Origin: Jimgerdemannia flammicorona
Lineage: Eukaryota > Mucoromycota > Endogonomycetes > Endogonales > Endogonaceae
Direction of reading: 5' to 3'
Length of the DNA: 13,403 bases
NCBI GenBank assembly: GCA_003990745.1
Contig: RBNI01004831.1
Location: 1 to 13,403, forward strand
The notes below the pieces were generated by a model. It saw only the letters and a program-made list of their open reading frames with translations, was not told the DNA's origin and did not search any database. Each line of letters begins with the position of its first letter. Position 1 is the stretch's first letter. Positions 1 through 8,281 of the stretch are shown one piece after another. Both the position numbers and the translations under genes were made by a program.

Positions 1-121
1 CCCCCATAGCTAGCAAACTTGTATAAATAACCCATATCCTTAGAGTGAATAAACCTCAGTCCATTGGTCTTTTATCTGAACGACGCAGAAGTCTAGTGTA
101 AGATAATACCAACTTAAGTTT
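1..121 (+). promoter_or_regulatory. Possible LTR or promoter remnant with TATA and AATAAA signals
   Basis: A TATA-like box (GTATAAATAAC, about 20-30) is followed within about 25 bases by GAATAAACC (about 47-55). This close TATA/polyadenylation spacing is the layout of the U3-R part of many fungal LTRs. No partner repeat lies in the window and no TG...CA termini can be fixed, so the LTR reading is inference. It could equally be the core promoter of a gene. Composition is normal, with no C-to-T decay, unlike everything from 801 on. Confidence 0.25.
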
Positions 122-800
122 TTGAGAAACTTTGGAAAAAGACTCCAAGAGCCAAGGAAAACTCTTATTCAAGAACCGCCGCTAAGGAAAGCCACCAGGA
201 AAGCCACCAGGAAAGCTGCCGCCAAGTTAAGGAAATCGACCGCTACGAATATTCAAGTTTCAAGACTGCCACGCATTCAGACCGCCACTCGACCGCCATT
301 CAAGATTCAAGACCCGGAAAACCCAGCCAAGGAACCCAAGGAACCCAAGAAACAAGACCAGGATACAAGACCGATACCCAGAACGACCACCATTCCATCA
401 CCATTCCACACGTCCCCAAGTTAAACAAGTAACCGAACGTACGACCGCCGTCTTCCGATTTAACCGACCGCTGCGCCACGAACCGTCGACCCCAAGAATT
501 GCCGACCGACCATCAAGTTGCTGCCAGCCTGTCAGGAATCTCGGACCCAAGTAATAATCGCCGTCATTAAGCCATCAACCACTAAACTATTGAGCCATCG
601 AACGTTTGAGCCATCGATCATCGACTGTTGTAACCCGCACCCAACCTATCGACTTTGACGACATATCGAACGATCCGATCATGTGACCATCGACGTAATC
701 GACCGCGAATGACATACATATTCAAGGCCGCGCTTCACACAAGTGGCACTATTGAACAGTGTTTGAACCTTTAGTTATACAAATCGAACGCCACAATATA
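122..800 (+). other. A/C-rich, G-poor noncoding stretch
   Basis: I see no gene here. The plus strand is strongly biased to A and C, with recurring GACCGCC, CCATCGA and ATTCAAGA words and many CpG sites. A 100-codon open frame at 122-424 has no ATG start. It would encode only a Lys/Arg/Pro/Thr-rich low-complexity chain, and I do not regard it as a gene. Stops occur in all frames after 424. The stretch resembles the long noncoding leader downstream of an LTR, but nothing proves that. It ends at an abrupt composition change at about 800, where the decayed retroelement A1 begins. Confidence 0.4.
185..220 (+). repeat. Three tandem copies of a 12-bp unit
   Basis: AGGAAAGCCACC occurs at 185-196 and 197-208, with a third copy (AGGAAAGCTGCC) at 209-220 that differs at two bases. 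A second short direct repeat, AAGGAACCC, lies at about 329-346. Both sit in low-complexity A/C-rich DNA and probably arose by slippage. Confidence 0.8.
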
Positions 801-1129
801 TATTATTGCCAGTAGTTCTTTCTCATGAGTAGCTAGCTTTTGTTCAGCTGGGGCTAACTTGTGGAACTCAAAAGCAATAGGATGATGTTCTTTACCATCA
901 TCTTATGACAGGACTGCTCCAATGGTGAAATTTGACATATTAGTAGTAACTGTGAATTTTAGACTTTGATCTGCATTATGCAAGACTGGAGTATAGGTCA
1001 GGCAGTTCTTGAGTTCTTGAAAAGCTTGTTGATAGAAGAGGTCCCAGACATAGAGTACATAGTGGTCTGAGTATAGGGCCTTCCTCATGAGGTTAGTCAG
1101 TGGCTCAGCAATACTAGACAAGTTTCTGA
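801..1129 (-). pseudogene. RNase H of copy A1 (N-terminal part only)
   Basis: This region follows the RT in the same frame and includes an open stretch from 1121 down to 903. Visible landmarks are SIAEPLTNL, the RT-RNase H connection, then FTIGAVLS and HPIAFELHKLAPAEQKLA, typical of gypsy RNase H. The first catalytic Asp, normally in a TDAS-type motif, reads Asn (939-941) as TTNMSN. Copy A2 keeps Asp here (7143-7145), so the loss is a G-to-A change specific to A1. A stop follows GAVLS. The domain is cut at 801, before the later acidic residues. It is nonfunctional. Confidence 0.85.
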
Positions 1130-2099
1130 CAAAGCAGTAGTAGTAGCTAGCTAGACCAAGGAAGGATCAGAGTTCTATGAGATTCAACAAAATGGACCAT
1201 TCTTCAATTGCTTCTATCTTGTGTGGGTCTACTTGGATTTCTTGTGCAGAAACATTGTGACTAAGGTATTCAACTTGTTCTTTGAAGAATTTACACTTCT
1301 TGAGCTTGATATAAAGCTTGTATTTTTGTAGAATCTCCAGGTTTATTCAAATGTGTTTGAGGTGTTCTTCTTTAGTTGCACTAAATATCAGGATGTTGTC
1401 AAGATATACCAATAGGAAAATAAATAGTTAGTCCTTGAATATCTTATTCATTAGAGTCTGGAATGTGGTGGATACATTGGTGAGACCAAATACTAAGACC
1501 AAGAATTTGTAGAGTCCAAAGGGAGTCATAAACACAGTCTTGGAAATATCTTCTAGCTTGATTCAGATCTGGTGATATCCTGACATAAGGTCCAACTTAA
1601 TGAAGTACTTGGCATTCTTGAGAGCATCAAATATTTGATCAATCAAGGGTAGTGGGTAGCAGTTCTTGATAGTAAGCTTTTTGAGTACATGATAGTCTAT
1701 ATATATTCACAGGGTACCATCTTTCTTCTTGACAAATAAGACTGGTGAGCCATAAGGAGATTTGCTTGGCTGGATGGCTCCTTGTGCAAGTAGTTCTTCT
1801 AGTTCTTTCTTGACTGCTTCAATTTCAAGTGATGATATGTAGTATATGTATTTCTTGGGTGGTATAGCTCCTGGGGTCAGTTCAATTTTATAATAAACTT
1901 CTTATATAGGTGATAGGCCAGGTAGCTTGTCTGGAAAGACATCTTTGAATTCTTCTAGTAGTAATTTGATGCTTTCATTGACTGATAGTCTCTTGTCTTG
2001 TTTCTTGAGATGGACCATTATAATAAAGGCATGCATTGTCTTCTTGAGTGCTCTCTTATACTGTATAGCTGACAGTATTGCAATCTGGGTCTTGCTCAT
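1130..2099 (-). pseudogene. Reverse transcriptase of copy A1 (decayed)
   Basis: In order on the minus strand: a PR-RT linker with EEFKDVFPDKLPGL, then [30 protein letters not shown] with the first catalytic Asp at 1590-1592, [17 protein letters not shown], and the catalytic box as YLDN (1395-1406). It ends with the thumb region and SFLGLASYY before the RNase H connection. The usual second Asp of YLDD is Asn in both A1 and A2. Several stops interrupt the frame; one is TGA after KKDGTL where copy A2 has TAA, as expected for an original Arg CGA codon. In life this enzyme copies the element RNA to cDNA inside virus-like particles. This copy cannot. Confidence 0.93.
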
Positions 2100-2471
2100 G
2101 GTCTTGTCTGTCTTGATAGTGATGTTGGCTCCATCTTGAAGTAAGGTGACTTCATTCTTGCACCAATTGATATCTGGGTTGTATTTTATAAGCCAGAGTT
2201 TTCCTAGGATCAGGTTATGATCTCCTAGTGATACAATCTTAAAGTCTACTTATTCCTAATATTTCTGGATCTTGGTGGGTAGTTTGGTAGCAATTGACTT
2301 GATGGAGTACAGAGTATCATCTGCAGTAACTATACTATTATTCTTGGATATAGACTTGATAAGGATCTTGAGGCTTTTGATGAGATTCTGATTGATGAAG
2401 TTCCCTGCAGCTCCACTGTCTATAAGTACTTGAACTTCTTTTCCTTTGACTAGGCCTTTGAAAATAAGCAT
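2100..2471 (-). pseudogene. Retropepsin-like aspartic protease of copy A1
   Basis: The active-site sequence VQVLIDSGAAGNFINQ has its catalytic DSG at 2412-2420 and is intact. It is followed after a stop by LILGKLWLIKYNPDINW, which matches the ILGxxWL...NPxIDW tail typical of gypsy proteases. The open stretch is 2256-2471 and the remainder is broken by stops. It lies directly after the dUTPase in the same frame, so it would have been part of one polyprotein that it cleaved itself. The corresponding region of the related fragment A3 is found at 4448-4565 and 10625-10675. Confidence 0.88.
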
Positions 2472-2507
2472 AGCTTGAGCTCAATTTTCACTAAGACTTA
2501 CTGCTTG

Positions 2508-2864
2508 ATCAGTGCTACCAAAACCTTTTTGGTCTCACTTAGTTTCAGGAAGTTCTTAGACTTCTGTAATCTTGAGTTGACTGACTTTTTCTAGGATCAT
2601 TTGTATGACTCAGTCTCCTTCCTTGACTGTATAGTCTTGATCCTTCTGATTGATGAGTAGAGCTTGAACTTTTCCTTGAAAGTCTGGGTCAATAATATCA
2701 ATACCTATATCTAAATAATATTTGATACTGAGTCCTGATCATGGTGCAATTCTGGCATAATGTCCTTCAGGACATTGAACTGCAATTCCAGTAGGTACCA
2801 GAGTTCAGCCCTTGGCTGAAATAGTGACTTATTTGACTGAGTGTAGGTTAAGACCAATGGCACC
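2508..2864 (-). pseudogene. dUTPase domain of copy A1, between gag and protease
   Basis: All five conserved dUTPase motifs can be recognised in order in one frame. Motif I is GAIGLNLHS (2838-2864), where the usual Asp is Asn. Motif II is AP*SGLSIK (about 2721-2747), where the Arg codon is TGA. Motif III is DIIDPDFQG (about 2674-2700). Motif IV is KEGD*VIQMIL (about 2591-2620), where Arg is again TGA. Motif V is K*DQKGFGSTD, with GFGSTD at 2508-2525. LVPTGIAV and LLINQKDQDYTV are further family signatures. The domain spans about 119 codons, near the lower end for trimeric dUTPases. The family hydrolyses dUTP to dUMP. Here it would keep uracil out of element cDNA. Stops at several key positions make it inactive. 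Confidence 0.9.
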
Positions 2865-3935
2865 TTCTGTTTGATATTGAGGAGTCTGGGCCTTTGAGTA
2901 AAGCTTCTTGATCTTGAGCTTAGGTAGACTGGTGGTGGGGTTGACAGATATATCCTTGGACAATACAGTAACTGGTCTTGAGGGTTCACTAGTCTTCTTA
3001 GGACATTTGGTTGCAATATGTCCTGTTTGGTGACAGAAGAAATAGACTCTGGATTTCTTCAGGTGGTCTTTTTCTTCAGGAGTGAGCTTGGTATTCTTTT
3101 TGTTCATAGTATCTAAGTCTATTGGTGCTGGGCCAACTGTCCTTGGTTGGTTCTTGTAGCAGTTCTTAAAGTAGTTCTTCTTATAGTGTTCTGGTTCAAA
3201 GCAGTTTCCAAAGGTGATAATATCAAACCTATCAGTAATTCTCATAGCTTTATCAAGGTTTTTGGGCTCTTCTAGCTCAACCTTGACTTGTGTGTTTCCC
3301 TTCAGACCACAGATATAGTAGTCTATCTTTTCATCCTCAGATATTGCTAGTAGTTCAAGTAGAATTGATAAGAATTGTATATTATAGCTTTGCATAGACT
3401 TGAATTACTTGATGTTTGCTAGCTTATCTCTGGCTAGCTTGGTAGTATTAGCAGACTTAAACTACTTGTAGAGGGCTCTCTAAGGCTTCCCAGTCTCTGA
3501 TTCATATATATGAATATATAAATATAACTATGATATGATTGTATTATCAGATAGCTGTATTTTCTCAAAGAAGTGTGGTGGTAAATTAGACTTGCATGTC
3601 TTCTTCCATTCTTGTGAGTTCAAGTATTGGTCTGACTAGAAGGTCCATGCATCTGTAGATAGTTCTTCTTGATGACTATTGAATATATCTGACTTGAGTA
3701 GCTTGAAACTGACTGGTACTATGGTAGAATGTGATATACCCACAGTTTTTGTTTTCTGCTATTCTAGTTGTACTTGAAGTTCTTAGATTTGGTGGACCAT
3801 AGCATTGATCATATCCTCTATACTAAGCTATGGTCCTCTTGCTTCTTCTGTAGTAGAGGGGTCTGGCTGGTAGACTGACTCTTTGTAGCTCATTTCGAGT
3901 TCATATGACTAGTTGTGACTGATTTCCAAATTCAT
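2865..3935 (-). pseudogene. Gag (capsid/nucleocapsid) of copy A1
   Basis: Two in-frame ATGs are possible starts, 3935 and 3893; a TAG lies between them, so either the upstream start was used before mutation or the downstream one is real. The N-terminal part has a Gln/Leu-rich, possibly coiled-coil stretch (MVHQI*ELQVQLE). A capsid-like region follows, with DAWTF, QEWKKTCKSNLP, the long open part 2829-3395 (NIQFLSILLELLAISEDEK and GLKGNTQVKVELEEP), and MRITDRFDIITFGNCFEPEH. The CCHC zinc knuckle is at 3003-3044: its first Cys is Tyr, while CHQTGHIATKC keeps the others. The C-terminal linker leads without a frame change into the dUTPase. It packaged element RNA in virus-like particles. Confidence 0.88.
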
Positions 3936-3972
3936 GTGAGGTTTCTTAATAAGATAAGGTATAATGACACTA

Positions 3973-3981
3973 CTGCTACTA
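3973..3981 (-). other. Possible primer-binding site of copy A1
   Basis: On the minus strand the LTR end (...CTGTTACA) is followed by CT and then TAGTAGCAG. At the same place copy A2 has TAATAGCAG. An ancestral TGGTAGCAG, complementary to a tRNA 3' end CTGCTACCA, would explain both by successive G-to-A changes. The position two bases inside the LTR is normal for a PBS. The ancestral TGG is inferred, not seen. Confidence 0.4.
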
Positions 3982-3983
3982 AG

Positions 3984-4447
3984 TGTAACAGTTCTAGTTT
4001 CTTTAAGAGGAAGTGGCTAAATCTGGAAGTTCTGATTAGCCTAAAGTAGCTCAAAGAGATACTTAAAGATTCAAGTGTTCTTGAAGGATTTCTGGAAGAA
4101 AATATTCTGTATTTTATTCAGATAGAGAACAAGGATATTTATATATGATCTGAAAGAAAGATCTGAAAGGATCTTGGAAAGAATGAGAAATACTAAGAAA
4201 TAGGTTCTTGGCAAAGATGACTAATATGGTTCTACAATGTTCCAAAAGGTTCTATAACTAGCTAAGACGAGATGCTTGGTGCTAAGGAAAGATAAGAGTG
4301 TTCTAGTAGTGTCTGGGCACCGAGAGAAGGTTTCTAAGTAAGTAGAAAGTGGTAGAACATAGTAGAATATTCAAAAAATAATAAGAAAAGACTAACTAAA
4401 AGATGCAAAAATATACTAAGACTAAATATGACTGTAAAATTATTACA
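3984..4447 (-). repeat. 5' LTR of copy A1 (464 bp)
   Basis: On the minus strand it begins TGTAATAAT and ends CTGTTACA, so the termini are short inverted repeats with TG...CA ends. It aligns throughout with 4566-5029 and 10166-10619. On the minus strand a TATA box (ATATATAAATATCC, about 4135-4148) is followed by GAATAAAATAC (about 4110-4121), the likely promoter and polyadenylation signal. It directly adjoins fragment A3 at 4448. Confidence 0.93.
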
Positions 4448-4565
4448 TCTATACTCAGAAATAAAGAAGTAGTTATAATAGATAGTATGCTATATATACT
4501 CTATTAAGTTAATTACTGTCAAACTACCCATCAAGATTCAGAAATATTAGAAATAAGTGGGTTTT
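4448..4565 (+). mobile_element. Fragment A3, left half: protease region of a family-A-like element
   Basis: On the plus strand this matches the minus-strand protease tail of copy A1 (about 2235-2355). CAAACTACCCATCAAGATTC matches the A1 sequence with few changes, and the match begins at TCTATA exactly where the A1 LTR ends. It continues after the A2 insertion at 10625. Stops and at least one indel (about 4 bases near 4500) interrupt it. It was a plus-strand copy into which A1 and A2 inserted. The last five bases (GTTTT, 4561-4565) are one copy of the A2 target duplication. Confidence 0.85.
4561..4565. repeat. Target-site duplication of A2, left copy (GTTTT)
   Basis: GTTTT lies directly before the left LTR of A2 and is repeated directly after the right LTR at 10620-10624. 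Five bases is the usual duplication length for Ty3/gypsy integrases. The A1 sequence at the matching position (GTAGACTTTAAG) shows that only one copy existed before insertion. Confidence 0.9.
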
Positions 4566-5029
4566 TGTATCAGTTCTAGTTTCTTTAAGAGGAAGCAACT
4601 AAATCTGAAAGTTCTAATTAGTCTAAAGTAGCTTGAAGAGATATTTAAAGGTTCAAGTATTCTTGAAGGATTTCTGGGAGAAAATATTCTAAGCTTTATT
4701 CAGGTAGAGAATAAGGATATTTATACATAATCTGAAAGAAAGATCTGGAAGAATTTTAGAAAGAAAGAGAAATACCAAGAAATAGGTTCTCAGCAAAGAT
4801 GACTAATATGGTTCTATAATATTCTAAAAGGTTTTATGACTAGCTAAGATAAGATGCTTAGTACCAAGAAAAGACAAGAGTATTTTAGTAGTATCTGGAT
4901 ACTGAGAGAAGATTTCTAAGTAAGTAGAAGGTGGTGGAACATAGTAGAATGTTTAAGAAATAATAAGAAAAGACTAACTAAAAGATATGAAAATATACTA
5001 AGACTAAATATAACTGTGAAATTATTATA
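4566..5029 (-). repeat. 3' LTR of copy A2 (464 bp)
   Basis: It aligns with the other two LTRs. On the minus strand it begins TATAATAAT (TG changed to TA by G-to-A) and ends CTGATACA. The TATA region is at about 4718-4730 and GAATAAAGC at about 4693-4703. Length equals that of the A1 LTR. The polypurine tract lies directly before it on the minus strand. Confidence 0.93.
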
Positions 5030-5042
5030 TCCCTCTCTTCTT
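5030..5042 (-). other. Polypurine tract of copy A2
   Basis: The minus strand reads AAGAAGAGAGGGA, 13 uninterrupted purines ending exactly at the first base of the 3' LTR. This is the expected position and composition for the plus-strand primer used in reverse transcription. Confidence 0.9.
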
Positions 5043-5344
5043 AAGAACTAATGTTCTTGTTAAGTTCTTAGGTAACATAAAACTAGATATACTTAACCAA
5101 AATTTCTCAAACTTGTATCAGTATATTGGTGGAGATTGACTATCCTTATATAGAACAGAGGGCTTATTACCAGACTAACTAACTGGGAGAAGTTTGAACC
5201 CAGCTAGTAGCTTCATTTCAGTAGACCTCTTGTTTATTAAATATTCTGCTAGTTCTAGAGTCCAAAAGTAAACTTCTGATATATAAGGCACTGATCATTG
5301 CCATAGGTTATTGATAATCCAAAAAAATTACTACTAGAATTAGG
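5043..5344 (-). other. Region between chromodomain and polypurine tract
   Basis: After the chromodomain the minus-strand frame meets a cluster of stops (TAA, TAG, TAG, TAA at about 5329-5345), probably including the true end of the polyprotein. The same frame then stays largely open for about 80 codons, with only scattered stops. It includes WTLELAEYLINKRSTEMKLL and AGFKLLPVS. I recognise no domain in it. It may be a 3' untranslated region or a lost small extension. Confidence 0.4.
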
Positions 5345-5528
5345 CAATATATTTTACCTTAAATTCTTAAACTAGATCTTGAGAGTTCTTGAGGTTGACC
5401 AGTGGTTCCCAGATAGCATTATATTCAGAATAGTTCTACTTGACTATGTATTCAGGATAGCAGTAGCAGATTCATTTGTTAAGAATTTTCTCAGCTTTAT
5501 ACTTGATATGGTCTTCAATAATCACAGG
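5345..5528 (-). pseudogene. Chromodomain at the integrase C-terminus of copy A2
   Basis: Landmarks on the minus strand are PVIIEDHIKYKAEKILNK, then YPEYIVK*NYSEYNAIWEP, then LVNLKNSQDLV*EF. This is the chromodomain pattern YxVEKIL...YLVKWKGY...TWEPxxNL. The aromatic Trp of VKWKGY is a TAG stop, as expected from a G-to-A change at TGG. In chromoviruses this module binds methylated histone H3 and can direct integration to heterochromatin. That would fit the nested insertions seen here, but targeting itself is inferred. Confidence 0.85.
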
Positions 5529-6760
5529 AGCAGATAGCTTAGGAATTTGACCAGGGTAGAGTGGTGACTGATTCTAGGTCTTGAGATGTGATATATAAAA
5601 GACTGGGTGTACTCTCATAGTTTCAGATAGCTTGAGGTAGTAGGAGGATGCAGAGACTTGTTTGATGATCTCAAAAGGTCTAATATACTTGGGTTGGAAC
5701 TTATTTAAAGAGTAGTTAACTTGAGATTATATCTTGAGGTTCTTGGTAGATAGTAGGACTTGATTTCCAACAATGTAAGTAATATTATGGTATTTCTTGT
5801 CAGCATACTTAGCTTGATGCTATTGAGTCTTCTGAAGATTCACAGTAGCAATCTTAAGTAGTTTGTCTATTTTGTCTGTAAGACTCTTAGCAGTAGAGAC
5901 TTATATTTAACTGCTTTTTTTGAAAGGAAATAGACTTGCAGAGGTCTTGGGATCTTAACCATAGAGTAATCAGAAAGGGGAAAGACCAGTAGATAATTGG
6001 ATGATATTGTTATATATAAACTCTACATAAGTCAGATAGTGGTCCCAATCATCTTGCTTGTAAGAAACATAGTTTCTAAGTATTTGTTCTGAAGTTCTGT
6101 TCATATACTCAGTTTGTCCATCAGTTTATGGGTGAAAGATAGTAGATATAGCCAATTAGATTCCCAGGGTCTTGAAGAGAGTTTGCCAGAAGTGACTGGT
6201 GAACTTGGGGTCATGATCACTAACAATTACTCATAATAGGCCATAGTAATGGAAGATGGACTTAAAGAAGATTCTTGCAATCTCGAGTACAGTAGCATTG
6301 GTAGTAATTGGTTCAGCAACCATAGTCTTGGTCAGGCAGTCAACAAATATGATGATAGTATTAGCACCAGAGTAGTTGAGTTATAAAGTCCATAGTAACT
6401 TATTCAAATTTCTTAGTAGAAATTGGCAGTAGTTGTAGCAAACCAGCTAGTGCTTAGTTGGTAGACTTATTGTTCTAGTATAGATCACAGCTAACAACAT
6501 AGTTCTTGATTTCCTTAACCATGCTTAGTCAATAGTAGCAGTGTTGGATGTTCTTGGCAGTCTTCTCAATTCTCAGATAACTGGCAAGAGGGGAGTCATA
6601 GTGTTCTTGCAAAACCTTATAGTATAGGTTCAAGTTTTCAGATAGATAGACTTAGTCTTAATGATAGATCAGATTGTTCTCAACAGTATATATATCCTTG
6701 AGCTCATTCAAGAAAACTCTAGTAATGACTGTGTCTTCTTTGTAAGCTTGTCTAGGAATT
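5529..6760 (-). pseudogene. Integrase of copy A2 (decayed)
   Basis: The N-terminal zinc finger is recognisable as HYDSPLASYLR (about 6571-6603) and SCDLY*. The expected His residues before DSPLA and after AS/AG, and the second Cys, all read Tyr. The catalytic core shows TMDFITQ (first Asp, GAC 6388-6390), VSDHDPKFTSHFWQTLF (second Asp at 6216-6218) and TDGQTEYMNRT (Glu at 6108-6110). Exactly 35 residues separate the second Asp and the Glu, a DD35E signature. A one-base frameshift lies between 6390 and 6368 inside the core, and the zinc-finger frame also differs from the RNase H frame. HPVFYISHLKT marks the C-terminal GPY/F-type region before the chromodomain. The enzyme would insert cDNA into the host genome. 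Confidence 0.92.
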
Positions 6761-7329
6761 CTGATGCTAAGGTAATTTGTATGATTGTGGTAAGGTCAGG
6801 ACATCTTAATAAGGTATCTAGTACTATAAGTGTCTTGCTAGGCTTGTAGATGATCATCAGATTGAAGGTTTGAAGCTTGAGACTCTACTTGGCTTGTAGA
6901 TATGATAGAGTAGATTGGGTGTTGATATACTTGAGAGATTGATGATCAGTAATGATATCAAACTCAATATCTTCTAGATAGTATCACCAGTGGTCTAGTG
7001 CATGTATTATTACCAGTAGTTTCTTCTTATAGGTGGCTAGCTTTTGTTCAGCTAGGGCCAACTTGTGGGACTCAAAAGCAATAGGATGGTGTCCTTTGCC
7101 ATCATCTTGTGACAAGACTACTCCAATGGCAAAATTCAACACATCAGTAGTGACTATAAATTTTAGGCCCTGATCTGTATTATGCAGAACTGGAGCATAA
7201 GTCAGGTGGTTCTTGAGTTCTTGAAAAGCTTGTTGACAGAAGAGATCTCAGATGTAGAGTACATAGTGGTCTGAGTGTGGGGCCTTCCTCAGTAGCTTAG
7301 CAATGCCAGAGAAGTTTCTGATAAAGTGG
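6761..7329 (-). pseudogene. RNase H of copy A2
   Basis: The domain is complete in extent. Visible motifs are TTDVLNFAIGVVLSQDDG with the first catalytic Asp kept (7143-7145), HHPIAFESHKLALAEQKLA, then LDHW*YYLEDIEFDIITDHQ, SLKYINTQSTLSYLQAK and IIYKPSK. These match gypsy RNase H through the NxxADALSR-type end, here LIVLDTLLRCPD. It would degrade the RNA strand of the RNA-DNA hybrid. Stops occur after HW and after QAK. Copy A1 is truncated inside the equivalent region (its 801 corresponds to 7005). Confidence 0.88.
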
Positions 7330-8281
7330 CAGTAGTAGTCAGCTAGACTAAGGAAGGATTGGAGTTCTGTGAGATTTGATAGAATGGGCTATTCTTCAAT
7401 TGCTTCTATCTTGTGTAGGTCTACTTGAATTCCTTGTGCAGAGACAATGTAGCCAAGGTATTTGACTTGTTTCTTAAAGAATTCATACTCCTTGAGCTTG
7501 GTGTAAAGCTTGTATTTTCACAGGATCTCTAGGACTATTCAAATATATTTAAGGTATTCTTCTTTAGTTGTACTAAAGATCAGGATATTGTCAAGATATA
7601 CTAACAGGAAAATAAATAGTTGGTCCTTGAATATCTTATTCATCAGGATCTGGAATGTAGCATATATTGGTGAGACCAAATGCTAAGACCAGGAATTTGT
7701 AGAGTCTAAAAGGGGTCATGAACATAGTCTTGAGAATCTCTTCTGGCTTGATTTAAATCTAGTGGTATCCTGATATGAGGTCTAACTTGGTGAAGTACTT
7801 AGCATTCTTGAGAGCATCAAAGATTTGATCAATCAAGGGTAGTAGATAGCAGTTCTTGACAGTAAGCTTATTGAGTGCACAATAGTCTATATATATTTAT
7901 AGAGTACCATCCTTTTTCTTGATAAATAGAACTGGTGAGCTATAAGGGGATTTGCTTGGCTGGATGGCTTCTTGTGCAAGTAGTTCTTCTAGTTCTTTTT
8001 TGACTGCTTCAATTTTGAGTAGTAATATGCAGTACATGTGTTTCTTGGGTAGTATAGCTCCTGGGGTCAGTTTGATTTCATAATCAACTTCTCATATAGA
8101 TGGTAGGCCAGGTAGCTTGTATGGAAAGACATTCTTGAATTCTTCTAGCAGTAACTTGATGCTTTTATTGACTGATAGTCTCTTGTCTTGTTTCTTGAGA
8201 TAGACTATTACAATAAAGGTGTGCATTGCCTTCTTGAGTACTCTCTTGTACTATATAGCTAACAGTGTTGCAATCTGAATC
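7330..8281 (-). pseudogene. Reverse transcriptase of copy A2 (decayed)
   Basis: It is co-linear with the A1 reverse transcriptase. KLDLISGYH carries the first catalytic Asp (7780-7782), and the catalytic box is YLDN at 7587-7598, the same Asp-to-Asn substitution as in A1. A 2-bp deletion near 7660 shifts the frame between these two motifs relative to A1. Stops include TAA after KDGTL, where A1 has TGA. The enzyme is dead in this copy. Confidence 0.92.

Larger units (their letters stand above)
801..4447 (-). mobile_element. Ty3/gypsy element A, copy A1 (3'-truncated, decayed)
   Basis: Read on the minus strand this holds a 5' LTR (3984-4447), gag, dUTPase, aspartic protease, reverse transcriptase and the first part of RNase H. 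It stops abruptly at about 801, so the rest of RNase H, the integrase, the chromodomain and the 3' LTR are missing. It aligns along its whole length with 7005-10619 (copy A2). Most differences are transitions. Gag (ATG at 3893), the protease Asp (2420), the RT Asp (1592), the RT YLDN motif (1406) and the RNase H motif (941) all lie in one reading frame, broken by stops but without net frameshift. The right flank (4448) is a fragment of a related element in the opposite orientation, so A1 had inserted into it. Confidence 0.92.

Noticed and set aside
122..424. 100-codon plus-strand open frame
   Set aside because: It has no ATG start and encodes only a Lys/Arg/Pro/Thr-rich low-complexity chain containing a 12-bp tandem repeat. 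It is best explained by the A/C bias of the stretch.
1927..2139. Plus-strand open frame of 70 codons
   Set aside because: It lies antisense to the PR-RT linker and RT start of A1, which are clearly coding on the minus strand. No domain is recognisable.
2711..3016. Minus-strand open frame of 101 codons overlapping gag and dUTPase of A1 (a similar one at 9006-9206 in A2)
   Set aside because: This is the alternative frame. The real gag and dUTPase motifs are in the neighbouring frame, continuous with the protease.
3964..3978. Tf1-like self-priming through AGTAGTGTC next to the LTR and its complement in the LTR (4305-4313)
   Set aside because: The complementary 9-mer lies upstream of the LTR TATA box, so it would not be at the 5' end of the RNA as self-priming requires. 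Nine bases in A+T-rich repeats can match by chance.
6661..6849. Plus-strand open frame of 62 codons
   Set aside because: It lies antisense to the RNase H-integrase connection of A2 and has no recognisable content.
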